Shown here in pieces: positions 24,561 through 32,909 of a stretch of DNA of 39,608 nt. A program made the translations under genes and the position numbers. Position 1 is the stretch's first letter, and each line of letters starts with the position of its first letter. The notes under the pieces were generated by a model that did not search any database, was not told where the DNA came from, and was given only the letters and a program-made list of their open reading frames with translations. The stretch is from Bacteroidales bacterium (GTDB lineage Bacteria > Bacteroidota > Bacteroidia > Bacteroidales > Tenuifilaceae), in assembly GCA_028680705.1 (NCBI GenBank), contig JAQUJY010000011.1:10417-50024 (forward strand), given 5' to 3'.

Positions 24561-25775
24561 ATGGACAAACACTCAATTTTAGAAATTGAAAATAGGATAG
24601 AAATTTTAAAATCGATTTCAATTTTCAAAAGCTTGGACGAAGTCCTTTTGCACGATATTGCCAATGCACTTATAAAAAAATCGCTAGATAAAAACACTAT
24701 ACTATTTAACAAAGGCGATAAGAATTATGCCCTATACATAATTGTTGAAGGAAAAGTAAAGGTTCACGATGAGGATCATACCTTTGCCGAGTTTGGCAAA
24801 GGCCAATACCTTGGCGAATACTCATTGGTTGACTCAACCCCCAGAAGCGCTTCTGTTACTGCACTTGAAAGCACATCGTTACTGGGCTTAGATCAAAAAA
24901 TATTTTACAACCTAATAACCTCGCGCAACGAGATATCAATAGCCATGCTTAAAGGGTTAGTACTTCGCTTGAGGGATTACAACAAGTTAGAAGCTGAACT
25001 AACCCAAAAAAACATCGAAATAGAACATCAAAAAAAAGAGTTAGAAAAACAAAGAGGAGAGCTTGAAGCCTTAAATGCAACAAAGGATAAGTTCTTTGCA
25101 ATTATTGCCCACGATCTTAAAAACCCATTTAGTACGGTACTCGGCCTTAGCGAACTGCTTGCCCGTGAGTTTGAAACATTCGATTCAAAGAGCCTAAAAG
25201 ACTTTATCACCCAAATATACAAATACTCAAACAACACTTTTAACCTACTGGAAAACCTTTTGCAATGGTCGATGTTGCAAACCGACAGAATACCTTTACG
25301 CCCAACCGTTATCAACCTTAAACATGTAATTGAAGAAAATCTGGAATTACTTACGGGTAATGCTAAAAACAAGAATATTGAGATGCAGATTATATCGAGC
25401 AATGCGTGCTCTGCATATATTGATGCAAATCAGATTACCACTGTTGTTAGAAACCTCATCTCCAACGCTATTAAGTTTACACCAAACAATGGCAAAATTA
25501 TAGTGCGTGTTGATGATGATGGTGAGTTTTGGAGGGTATCCATAAGCGATAACGGGATTGGAATCGATAAGAAGGATATTAAAAAACTCTTTCTAATCGA
25601 CTCAAACCCCACAACCATTGGCACATCCCAGGAAAAAGGAACTGGCCTTGGCCTAATACTCTGCAAAGAGTTTGTTGAACGAAATGGAGGACATATTTGG
25701 GTTGAAAGCACGCATGGAAAAGGAAGCACATTCTCTTTCACCGTCCCTAAAACTGATACTATTGAAAAGCAGTGA
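24561..25775 (+). CDS. Histidine kinase with N-terminal cyclic-nucleotide-binding-like domain
   Basis: The 404-residue soluble protein has several parts. A CRP-type beta-barrel comes first (about 15-135, ILFNKGDKNYALYIIVEGKVK in two blocks, GQYLGEYSLVDSTPRSASV). A coiled coil follows (about 140-175), then HisKA with His184 in AHDLKNPF and HATPase_c with NLISNAIKFT, DNGIGID and GTGLGL. The phosphate-binding loop keeps the GEYSLVDSTPRSA form, with Thr-Pro-Arg-Ser-Ala resembling ligand-binding CRP domains. There is no receiver domain and no response regulator next door. The stop codon overlaps the glycosyltransferase start, so the two are probably translationally coupled. Confidence 0.9.
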   Translation: MDKHSILEIENRIEILKSISIFKSLDEVLLHDIANALIKKSLDKNTILFNKGDKNYALYIIVEGKVKVHDEDHTFAEFGKGQYLGEYSLVDSTPRSASVTALESTSLLGLDQKIFYNLITSRNEISIAMLKGLVLRLRDYNKLEAELTQKNIEIEHQKKELEKQRGELEALNATKDKFFAIIAHDLKNPFSTVLGLSELLAREFETFDSKSLKDFITQIYKYSNNTFNLLENLLQWSMLQTDRIPLRPTVINLKHVIEENLELLTGNAKNKNIEMQIISSNACSAYIDANQITTVVRNLISNAIKFTPNNGKIIVRVDDDGEFWRVSISDNGIGIDKKDIKKLFLIDSNPTTIGTSQEKGTGLGLILCKEFVERNGGHIWVESTHGKGSTFSFTVPKTDTIEKQ

Positions 25776-26865
25776 ACACAGAGCATCCATAGATAAAACC
25801 GTTACCATAATTGGTACCAGAGGTATACCAAACAGTTACGGGGGCTTTGAGTACTTTGCTGAGCATCTTTCTGTTTCCCTAGTAAATAAAGGTTACCAAA
25901 CATTGGTGCTTGAGCCTACCAAGACATTGGTTAAATTGGAAAATTACCAGAGCGTAGTGAGAGTGCCAATCAAAGTGTGCAGCCTTTTTCCTCATACAAT
26001 CCGCAAAATTATTTATGGGTATAAATCACTTAAAAAGGCAAAAACAATTAATGCTGATAAAATAATTTGCTGCGGCTACACCCCTGCACTGTTCTTCCCT
26101 TTATTTAGTAAATCCTTGCGAAGGAAAATAATTATCAACCTTGATGGTATTGAGTGGAAAAGAGCAAAATGGAACTTTATGGGTAAACTGTTTCTAAGAT
26201 TAACCGAGTATCTTTCGGTAAAGTGGAGCGGAATACTAGTTGCAGACAATAAAGGTGTTAAAGATTACATATTGAACAAGTACGGAAAAGAACCTGAGTT
26301 AATTACCTACGGGGTTAATATTCCCAGTAAAACGCCAGAAATTGAGCCATTGGCTACAAAAAGACTTGTGCCCAACAATTACGGTTTAACAGTAGCACGC
26401 ATTGAGCCCGAAAACCAGATTGAACTCATTATAAAATCATTTATTACGGCAGGTAAAACGATTGTTGTAGTGGGAGGATTGTGCAATAGACATGCAAAAG
26501 CACTTCATAAAAAATTTTCAAATTTACCGAATGTTGTATTTTGGGGTGCCGAGTACAATAGTGATACACTTTTATCTTTACGTGGCCATGCCAATCTTTA
26601 CGTTCATGGGCATACCGTTGGTGGCACAAATCCCTCGCTGCTCGAAGCAATGGCTTGCGGATGCAAAATTGTTGCCCACAACAATCTTTTTAACCACCAC
26701 ACAATGGGCAATACAGGATTATACTTTGATAACGAGAGCCAGCTCTCTGACCTAATTGAAAATTATTGGAGCAAAACAAAGAATTTGGGTTCCGATGCTA
26801 AACTTCGTGCAACTGAACAATACTCCTGGGAAGTGGTTACCAACAAGTACATTGAGCTAATTTGA
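25762..26865 (+). CDS. DUF1972-type glycosyltransferase (GT-B, family 4-like)
   Basis: The 367-residue protein opens with GTRGIPNSYGGFEYFAEHL, the DUF1972 N-terminal donor-side signature of rhamnosyltransferase-like enzymes. The C-terminal half has the family 4 catalytic region GGTNPSLLEAMACGCKIVA with the E-x7-E-type glutamate. There is no ATG near this motif; the best start is a TTG at 25762-25764, 14 bases inside the kinase gene. The frame is open back to 25672, but that extra stretch is the kinase C-terminus read in another frame. It probably builds a surface polysaccharide. The lipoprotein gene follows after 36 bases. Confidence 0.88.
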   Translation: MKSSEHRASIDKTVTIIGTRGIPNSYGGFEYFAEHLSVSLVNKGYQTLVLEPTKTLVKLENYQSVVRVPIKVCSLFPHTIRKIIYGYKSLKKAKTINADKIICCGYTPALFFPLFSKSLRRKIIINLDGIEWKRAKWNFMGKLFLRLTEYLSVKWSGILVADNKGVKDYILNKYGKEPELITYGVNIPSKTPEIEPLATKRLVPNNYGLTVARIEPENQIELIIKSFITAGKTIVVVGGLCNRHAKALHKKFSNLPNVVFWGAEYNSDTLLSLRGHANLYVHGHTVGGTNPSLLEAMACGCKIVAHNNLFNHHTMGNTGLYFDNESQLSDLIENYWSKTKNLGSDAKLRATEQYSWEVVTNKYIELI

Positions 26866-26901
26866 GTATATTGAAAACAAATTAAAAAAACCTAAATCAC
26901 A

Positions 26902-27303
26902 ATGCCAAAACTAAAATATAGATATATTATTTTAATCATAGTCATAGCATCAATGGGGTTTGGATGCTCCACCTTAAATCCTTTTGCTGCCGAAGATTTT
27001 AGTAGATTCTACTCCAAATTTAATTCCGACTCAACCTTTCAACTATCGCGCATTCATTTCCCAATTGAGGGGATGATTATTGATGGTTATGGTGAACATC
27101 CATGGAACGAAGAGAACTGGACACAACTCACAATTCCCGTTTTTGAGGCAGATACTGCAAATTTTGAGATAGAGTTTGAGAAGGAGAAAAAAACTTTTAC
27201 CCAGAAATCGTGGATAAAAAACTCGGGGTTTGCATCAGAATATAGGTTTGAACTTAAAAAACGCAAATGGTATTTGGTGTATGCGCTTGAGCAAAACCTT
27301 TAA
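26902..27303 (+). CDS. Small predicted lipoprotein of unknown function
   Basis: The 133-residue protein has an N-terminal hydrophobic segment and a lipobox-like MGFGCST (Cys22), with +2 Ser. The body is acidic to neutral, with EKEKKTFTQKSWIKNSGF and KKRKWYLVYALEQ. No domain is recognised. It probably sits in the outer or inner membrane leaflet facing the periplasm. It lies 36 bases after the glycosyltransferase gene on the same strand and convergent with hemW, so it may be the last gene of the kinase-glycosyltransferase unit. Confidence 0.72.
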   Translation: MPKLKYRYIILIIVIASMGFGCSTLNPFAAEDFSRFYSKFNSDSTFQLSRIHFPIEGMIIDGYGEHPWNEENWTQLTIPVFEADTANFEIEFEKEKKTFTQKSWIKNSGFASEYRFELKKRKWYLVYALEQNL

Positions 27304-27358
27304 AATATTTTTGTACTCTGTTCTTTAAACTGGATACTCTATAATAGAAGGATAAAGA

Positions 27359-28486
27359 CTAAACTGCTAGAAAATCGGAGATAATTCCATCCGAGGTAAT
27401 AAAATGCTTGGGTAAGATTCTGAAAACACTATCCCTCTGTTCAACAATACCAAGTTTTACATATTTTTCTGCCGTATGCAAAAACTGCTTGGCATTGCCA
27501 TCCCCAAAGTTTTGGGCTATGGTATCAACGTTTGCTCCCCACATAGTTCGCAGCGAGGTAACAAGGTAATCGTTAAGTTTATCCTGTGGGGTAAGAACCT
27601 CTTGTTCTGTGGGTATAACTCCATTTTTAATCGATTTTTGCCATTCGATAATCGACTTTGGATTCGAGTCCCTTGAAATACCGTTATAGGAATGGGCAGC
27701 AGGGCCAAGCCCAAGGTAAGGCACTTGTTTCCAGTAGGATGTATTATGCCGCGAAAAAAAACCTTCCTTAGCAAGATTTGAAACCTCATAATGGATAAAA
27801 CCATTCATGCTCGAAATCTCCTGAAGCAACTGGAATTGCTCAACGCTTTGGTCCTCGCTAACAGGCACAACAAGACCCTTGCTCAACTTTAGGATGAGTG
27901 GCGTACCCTCTTCGTAAACCAGGTGATATGCCGACAAATGCTTTACAGGAAGAGTAAAGGCCTGTATAAGGTTCTCTTCCCAGATTCTGGAGTTGGAATA
28001 GGGAAGACCATACATTAAATCGATGCTAATATTAACAAAACCTAACTTATGCGCTAGATTAACCGCCTTAATAGCCTGTTTAGCATTATGTCTTCTTCCC
28101 AGTTTTTTTAGGTCGATATCGGAAAAGGATTGCGCCCCAAGGCTTAACTTATTTACACCAAATGAGCGTAAATTCCTGACAAATTCTTCGCTAATATCAT
28201 CGGGGTTAGCTTCAAGCGTAATTTCAGGATTATTTGATACGGAGTAACGTTTTGCGATGGTGCTAATTATATCCGAAATTTGAGCAGATTCAAGCATTGA
28301 AGGTGTACCACCGCCAAAATATATTGTCTCTATCTCGCTATCGGATAAATAGCCTTGCCTAAGTATAAGCTCTTTTTCAACCAGATTGCCAAAATTTTCT
28401 CTACCCTGTGATGTTACCACTGAGTAATAATCGCAGTAGTCGCATTTACTCTTGCAGTATGGAACGTGTATGTATATTCCTGACAT
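27359..28486 (-). CDS. hemW: Radical SAM heme chaperone HemW
   Basis: The 375-residue protein has the radical SAM cluster cysteines at Cys11, Cys15 and Cys18 (YCKSKCDYCDYY), IYFGGGTPSML for S-adenosylmethionine contact, LSLGAQSF, and the HemW-specific HYEVSNLAKEGFFSRHN and YLGLGPAAHSY. It is annotated in many genomes as coproporphyrinogen oxidase-like, but by family knowledge HemW binds heme and delivers it to respiratory enzymes. The extra cysteine of true HemN (CxxxCxxCxC) is absent, supporting HemW. It is convergent with the lipoprotein gene and divergent from rpiB. Confidence 0.94.
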   Translation of the reverse strand: MSGIYIHVPYCKSKCDYCDYYSVVTSQGRENFGNLVEKELILRQGYLSDSEIETIYFGGGTPSMLESAQISDIISTIAKRYSVSNNPEITLEANPDDISEEFVRNLRSFGVNKLSLGAQSFSDIDLKKLGRRHNAKQAIKAVNLAHKLGFVNISIDLMYGLPYSNSRIWEENLIQAFTLPVKHLSAYHLVYEEGTPLILKLSKGLVVPVSEDQSVEQFQLLQEISSMNGFIHYEVSNLAKEGFFSRHNTSYWKQVPYLGLGPAAHSYNGISRDSNPKSIIEWQKSIKNGVIPTEQEVLTPQDKLNDYLVTSLRTMWGANVDTIAQNFGDGNAKQFLHTAEKYVKLGIVEQRDSVFRILPKHFITSDGIISDFLAV

Positions 28487-28502
28487 TTTCGAATAATTAG
28501 GA

Positions 28503-28531
28503 TTGCATTTTTTACAAAGAGGTTATCTTTG
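28503..28531 (+). promoter_or_regulatory. Promoter upstream of rpiB with a long leader
   Basis: TTG (28503-28505) is followed after 18 bases by TATCTTTG (28524-28531). Transcription would start near 28538, giving rpiB a leader of about 135 bases. The leader contains a 7-bp inverted repeat, ACCCATA (28557-28563) and TATGGGT (28596-28602), and a seven-codon frame (28550-28573). Confidence 0.55.
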
Positions 28532-28672
28532 CAAAGAAAGCTGATTATTATGAAACACCCATATTTAAACTAGTCGTTAACACGAATGAACAAAGTATGG
28601 GTATTCCATTGATTTACTAAAAAGCATTAGAAACATAAATAGGCTTATTTGTTTAAAAAAAAATTTATAAAG

Positions 28673-29110
28673 ATGAAAACATATAAAATTGCCATTGGTT
28701 GCGACCATGCCGGATTTTCAACAAAAGAGGTTGTAATGGAACATCTTAAAAAAACGGGGAATACGGTAAAAGATTTTGGAACATTCTCTGAAGAGAGCGT
28801 TGATTATCCCGATTTTGCAAGACCTGTAGCCCAATCGGTGGCTAATGGTGAGTTCGATTTGGGCTTTGTACTTTGCGGAAGCGGCAATGGTGTAAATATG
28901 TCGGCCAATAAAATACATGGTGTTCGGTCGGCACTATGCTGGATTCCTCAAATAGCATCGTTGGCAAGGCTGCATAACAATGCAAATGTGTGTGCCATTC
29001 CTGCCCGTTTTATCTCCGTTAAACAGGCTAAAGAAATTGTAAATGCATTTTTAAAGGCGGATTTTGAAGGCGGAAGACATTTGAAGCGGGTAAATAAGAT
29101 TGAACCATAA
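28673..29110 (+). CDS. rpiB: Ribose 5-phosphate isomerase B
   Basis: The 145-residue enzyme interconverts ribose 5-phosphate and ribulose 5-phosphate in the pentose phosphate pathway. Motifs are IAIGCDHAGFSTKE at the N-terminus, SVDYPDFARPVA, and the active-site Cys68 in VLCGSGNGVNMSANK; IPARFIS and the C-terminal GGRHLKRV are also conserved. The ATG at 28673 (MKTYKIAIG) is preferred; the frame opens eight codons earlier at a TTG. It is monocistronic, with a separate promoter about 140 bases upstream, and convergent with the UpxY-like gene. Confidence 0.95.
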   Translation: MKTYKIAIGCDHAGFSTKEVVMEHLKKTGNTVKDFGTFSEESVDYPDFARPVAQSVANGEFDLGFVLCGSGNGVNMSANKIHGVRSALCWIPQIASLARLHNNANVCAIPARFISVKQAKEIVNAFLKADFEGGRHLKRVNKIEP

Positions 29111-29133
29111 GTACTGAACAATCTAAAATAAGC

Positions 29134-29649
29134 CTAATTTTTATGGGACTTTACAATATGATTAGCAGGAAGAGTAACTAGTAATTTGTGCGAAACATGG
29201 TCGATTTGAACAATCACCTTGCTTTTACCTTTATGCCTTACTAGTTCTCCTGAGAAACCCATCATTGAACCAATCTGAATATCTACCAGGTCGCCAGGCT
29301 CATAATTCTCCTCAATGGTCTCAATTTCGAGCTGTTCACCCAAAAGCATCCTAAGCACATCAATCTGCTTTTCAGGAATTGGAGCAGCCTTGCCCTCGAA
29401 TGACACAAAGCAAACTAGACCACTAATATTTAGCACGTTGTGACAATCCCTCTCGGTAATTTTTACAAACACGTAGGAGCGTAATAAAGGTTCCTCTACC
29501 CATTTTTTTCTATCGCTCCATTGTTTTAATCGCTTTTGCAGAGGCAGATAGGCTTCATAACCCTCGTCAATAAGCCTCTCGTAAACCTTTTTTTCGTTAC
29601 GCGATTTTGTATAAACTGCAAACCAATGTGGCTTTGTTCTATCTTTCAT
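29134..29649 (-). CDS. UpxY/NusG-like transcription antiterminator
   Basis: The 171-residue protein has a NusG N-terminal domain (about 8-105, HWFAVYTKSRNEKKVYERL, PLQKRLKQWSDRKKWVEEPL in two blocks, LRSYVFVKI) and a C-terminal KOW domain (about 118-168, YEPGDLVDIQIGSMMGFSG). This is the UpxY type that in Bacteroides loads onto polymerase at capsule loci to suppress early termination, as opposed to housekeeping NusG, which is usually beside ribosomal protein genes. Here it lies 20 bases downstream of the AEC carrier gene, with nothing co-oriented after it. It is therefore last rather than first in a transcription unit, and its target operon is not in the window. Confidence 0.88.
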   Translation of the reverse strand: MKDRTKPHWFAVYTKSRNEKKVYERLIDEGYEAYLPLQKRLKQWSDRKKWVEEPLLRSYVFVKITERDCHNVLNISGLVCFVSFEGKAAPIPEKQIDVLRMLLGEQLEIETIEENYEPGDLVDIQIGSMMGFSGELVRHKGKSKVIVQIDHVSHKLLVTLPANHIVKSHKN

Positions 29650-29669
29650 GCTATCCTTACCCCTTCATT

Positions 29670-30635
29670 TTAAACTTTAGCAAAGTATTGCCATAGCCAA
29701 TCTAAGCAATAATATATCAAAGGTAAAGAAAAAATACTGAGTAAGGTTGTTACAAACAGGTTTGCACCTGCCAACATATGATCGCCATCATACCTATGCG
29801 AGAGCACCACAATAATGGTTTGGCAAGGCATGGCGGCTTGCAAAATAAGTACAAAAAAGGCCACTTTTGAAAGTTCAACCCCAATAATACCCATTACGGC
29901 CAGATATGCTGCTCCAATAAGCAATGGAGTAAAAAAAAGTTTATTAAAACTTAACACGAAAATACTTTTCTGAAACAGTGCTTTACGCAGATTCATTGAG
30001 GCAAGCATAGCGCCAATATACACCATTGATAATGGACTAGTACTTTTCCCAAGTAGTTCAAAAGGTTTACTCACAACCGTTGGCAACTTAACGCTAAACA
30101 CAAGGGCTAATACTCCCAAAAAAATTGCCACTGTATTAACGTTAATTAAGCTACGCCAGCCTCCCCGTTGCGAGCCTCGACTAAGTTTATAAACACCGTA
30201 GGTAAAGGTAACGGAATTTGATGCAAGCTGGTAAACCGCACCATAAAACACACCAAGGCCGTCGGGGAAAAGAGCATCGAGTAACGGAAATCCCAAAAAA
30301 ACAATATTACCAAACATAGTGTGCAAAGTATGCACAACCCGCTTTGGGGCATCAAGACGCAGCAGTTTTGAAGAAATAGAGCCAATCCAATAGAGCACCA
30401 AAAGGTTTACAAAAGCCAACACAAAAACGATAAGCCCATTCCTAATTAAATCGGGCTCATATTTCATATTGCTAAAGGTGGTGAAAATCAAAAATGGAAG
30501 GGTGATATCAATTACGATTCTCGCAAGGCTATTCTTCATTTCGACTGAAATAATCTTGCGCCAAAACCCCAGAGCACCAACCGCTATAAGTACCCCAAAG
30601 ATTAATAGCTGCCTTACAATTATTTCGGTTGCCAT
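29670..30635 (-). CDS. AEC-family (auxin efflux carrier-like) permease
   Basis: The 321-residue protein has about ten membrane segments in the two-bundle arrangement of the family, with LPFLIFTTFSNMK early and QAAMPCQTIIVVLSHRYDGD in the second half. Bacterial members export or exchange carboxylates such as malate. The substrate here is not inferable. It starts 14 bases after the AspT/YidE-type transporter and ends 20 bases before the UpxY-like gene, so all three likely share a transcript. Confidence 0.9.
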   Translation of the reverse strand: MATEIIVRQLLIFGVLIAVGALGFWRKIISVEMKNSLARIVIDITLPFLIFTTFSNMKYEPDLIRNGLIVFVLAFVNLLVLYWIGSISSKLLRLDAPKRVVHTLHTMFGNIVFLGFPLLDALFPDGLGVFYGAVYQLASNSVTFTYGVYKLSRGSQRGGWRSLINVNTVAIFLGVLALVFSVKLPTVVSKPFELLGKSTSPLSMVYIGAMLASMNLRKALFQKSIFVLSFNKLFFTPLLIGAAYLAVMGIIGVELSKVAFFVLILQAAMPCQTIIVVLSHRYDGDHMLAGANLFVTTLLSIFSLPLIYYCLDWLWQYFAKV

Positions 30636-30649
30636 TTAACAAGAAACTG

Positions 30650-32242
30650 TTAGAAAGTTAACCTTACAAGGATTTGCACAAAAACAATAAGCACCACCAT
30701 TGCAATGGGATAAACCGATGCATAAGCCTTACCTGGAATATTACTTGAGGTTAATGAATCACAAGCCGCTAAACCGGGCGTGCTGGTCATTCCTCCAGAT
30801 ATTGTTCCTACAAGTTCGAACAAATTAAGCTTAAAAAAATACTTATTAAGAATAACTGCCACAAGCATTGGTACTATGGTAATTGCCAGACCAAACAAGA
30901 ATAGCATCGGTCCGTAGGCTAAAACCGTTTCAACTAAATGCGCTCCAGCCTTAGTTCCCACCCCCGCCAGAAAAAACAGTAGTCCCATCTGCCTGAGTAG
31001 CTGGTTTGCACTTCCGCTCATTGTCCAAATAATAGGACCCGTTTTACCTATGCTGCTTAGCAGTATAGCCATTATTAAAATTCCACCACTAAGCCCAAGC
31101 CCAAGTGTAAAATACTCTGAAAACGAGACCTCAATGTAGCCCACCAAAATACCTAGAACAATACCCAGCGCTATTGGGAAAAAATCGGTATCGGACAGCA
31201 TTTTATTATTATTCCCCAGAAATGTTCGAAGGTTTGAGAAAGCATCCTTTGGCGCAGCAATGGTAAGTTTGTCGCCAAACCTTACCATTAAATTGGGTGA
31301 TGGTGCAATATCAATTCCGCTTCGTCTAATACGCGTCACTACAGCATTATAGTTTTGATAAAGTGAAATTTCATTCAAATTTTGACCAACAATTTGCTTG
31401 TTGGTAATGAGTATTTGCTCAACCTCATAATCGCTACTAAGGGCTATTACCTCACTACTCCTTTTCCCAATAAGAATTTCAACCATCTCCAACGCCTTTT
31501 GGGTACCAACCGCTCTAATAATGTCACCTTTATGCAGGATAGTGCTATGCTTTGGGGTAAAGCACAAATCGTTATGCTGTACCCTCGATATTGTGGCCCC
31601 AGTCATATTGCGCACCATTAATTCGCTTAGCGATTTTCCGACGGCCGAATCATTCTCAACCATAAAAAAATCGTTAATGATAATAGGAAAACTCTCCTTT
31701 TGCTCACGCTCAACCCTTGCATTCTCCTTTATAACATCAACCTTCATAATTTTGGGGAGTAGTTTAATAAAAAGAATCACTCCAATTACACCAAACGGGT
31801 AGGCTATGCCATAACCAATTGATGCCAGCGGTGAAGAGCTTGCATCAATGGCAACAGTTAGTCCAGGTGTGCTTGTAAGCGCTCCACAGAGCAAGCCAGC
31901 AACTAAGCTCGAATCCACTTTAAAAACATACATTAAACCCGTAGCTACTGCAAAGCCAATAAATACAATTAGGCTAGCCAGTAAAGCAAACTTCCGACCA
32001 TACTTTTTGAAGGAATCGATAAAACCAGGGCCAGCCTGTATGCCCACGGTAAAAATAAAGAGCACCATCCCTATCCTCTCTATCTCAGGAGGCATAATCA
32101 CGCCAAAGTGACCAAAGACAAGTGCAACAAAAATTACAGCAGATACATCGAAAGAAAATCCCGCAATTTTAATGTTCCCCACCAAAAAGCCAAGGGTTAT
32201 AATTACGAACAGAGCAAAAATTGGGTTAAGCAATAGATTCAT
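30650..32242 (-). CDS. AspT/YidE/YbjL-type putative transporter with two RCK_C domains
   Basis: The 530-residue protein has two halves of about five membrane segments. Each has the duplication motif ending in a Thr-Ser-Thr-Pro-Gly-Leu type signature (ALTSTPGLTVAID near 140, GGMTSTPGLAACDS near 495). Between them (about 190-350) lie two TrkA-C/RCK_C ligand-binding domains. Family members exchange amino acids such as aspartate/alanine or are uncharacterised. The cytoplasmic domains suggest nucleotide or ion gating. It is first in the run with the AEC carrier and UpxY-like gene. Confidence 0.9.
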   Translation of the reverse strand: MNLLLNPIFALFVIITLGFLVGNIKIAGFSFDVSAVIFVALVFGHFGVIMPPEIERIGMVLFIFTVGIQAGPGFIDSFKKYGRKFALLASLIVFIGFAVATGLMYVFKVDSSLVAGLLCGALTSTPGLTVAIDASSSPLASIGYGIAYPFGVIGVILFIKLLPKIMKVDVIKENARVEREQKESFPIIINDFFMVENDSAVGKSLSELMVRNMTGATISRVQHNDLCFTPKHSTILHKGDIIRAVGTQKALEMVEILIGKRSSEVIALSSDYEVEQILITNKQIVGQNLNEISLYQNYNAVVTRIRRSGIDIAPSPNLMVRFGDKLTIAAPKDAFSNLRTFLGNNNKMLSDTDFFPIALGIVLGILVGYIEVSFSEYFTLGLGLSGGILIMAILLSSIGKTGPIIWTMSGSANQLLRQMGLLFFLAGVGTKAGAHLVETVLAYGPMLFLFGLAITIVPMLVAVILNKYFFKLNLFELVGTISGGMTSTPGLAACDSLTSSNIPGKAYASVYPIAMVVLIVFVQILVRLTF

Positions 32243-32571
32243 GATATAGTATTTAAGAAAACAAAGGTAATGAATGTAACGCTCCGATTGCTGGTGTTAA
32301 AATCTGTTTTAAAACTTATAATTCTTTACTCATTCTAAGTAAGTGATATTTGTCATCGTTTTGCGTTTGCATTGGGGCAACCTTTGGTTCTTTTATGTGC
32401 TCATAACTAGAAAACTTAACATCTTAATGGTTTTTGCACTTTTATTTTCAAAAAAGGGTGATCAATTAAAAAATAATTATAAAATTGCAGTCCCTTTTTG
32501 CTAAAAGGAAACAGTTAGGTAAGTTCATTATTTTTAATTAAAAATCAATTTTAACAAAACCCGTTTCAGCA
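32243..32571. other. 329-base divergent intergenic region
   Basis: No gene is seen. It contains the minus-strand -7 box near its left end, a palindrome GTTTTAAAAC within 32303-32322, a small hairpin CCTTTT/AAAAGG (32493-32498, 32503-32508), and the AT-only palindrome at 32530-32545 (ATTTTTAA followed by TTAAAAAT). No -7 box with a good -33 was found for the plus-strand acidic protein; TAAAATTG, one base off, is present near 32480. Confidence 0.5.
32262..32269 (-). promoter_or_regulatory. Possible -7 box for the transporter operon
   Basis: On the minus strand TACCTTTG fits TAnnTTTG, 19 bases upstream of the transporter ATG. No clear -33 TTG is seen. Confidence 0.45.
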
Positions 32572-32793
32572 ATGAAATCAAGTAATGAAATGCGAAAACC
32601 CGCAAAAGCAGATTACAGCACATCTGACGAGCTTACAAAAAAAAGAAAGCTTAAACCTTTAAAGAAAGAAAAAAACCCTAAACGTGCATATTTTGAAGAA
32701 ATTGACGATTTAGAAGACATTGACTTTGATTTTGAAAATGTTGCCGATGAATTTGAAGACGAAGATTTTTATGATGACGACGATGACTACTAA
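32572..32793 (+). CDS. Small protein with basic N-terminal half and very acidic C-terminal tail
   Basis: The 73-residue protein has lysine-rich residues at about 9-42 (KKRKLKPLKKEKNPKR) and a run of Asp/Glu at about 44-73, ending DEDFYDDDDDY. No domain is recognised. It is supported as a gene by the strong intrinsic terminator 24 bases after the stop and by a spacious leader. The polyampholyte pattern suggests a disordered nucleic-acid- or protein-binding role. This is inference, not a function call. Confidence 0.75.
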   Translation: MKSSNEMRKPAKADYSTSDELTKKRKLKPLKKEKNPKRAYFEEIDDLEDIDFDFENVADEFEDEDFYDDDDDY

Positions 32794-32816
32794 ATCATTA
32801 AAATATCTTAGAAAAG

Positions 32817-32845
32817 GAGGAGCAAAATACGCTCCTCTTTTTTTT
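32817..32845 (+). terminator. Intrinsic terminator of the acidic small protein gene
   Basis: GAGGAGC (32817-32823) pairs exactly with GCTCCTC (32831-32837) around a 7-base loop, followed by eight T. This is a strong rho-independent terminator and separates the gene from the hybrid kinase. Confidence 0.9.
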
Positions 32846-32909
32846 AGCGACCTTCCTACTACTTGCTTTTTAGTATAACAATGCATACTTTACGCCAAAT
32901 TATTTGATA

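Noticed and set aside
25672-25761. Upstream extension of the glycosyltransferase frame
   Set aside because: It is the kinase C-terminal ATP-binding region read in another frame; the family N-terminus starts just after 25762.
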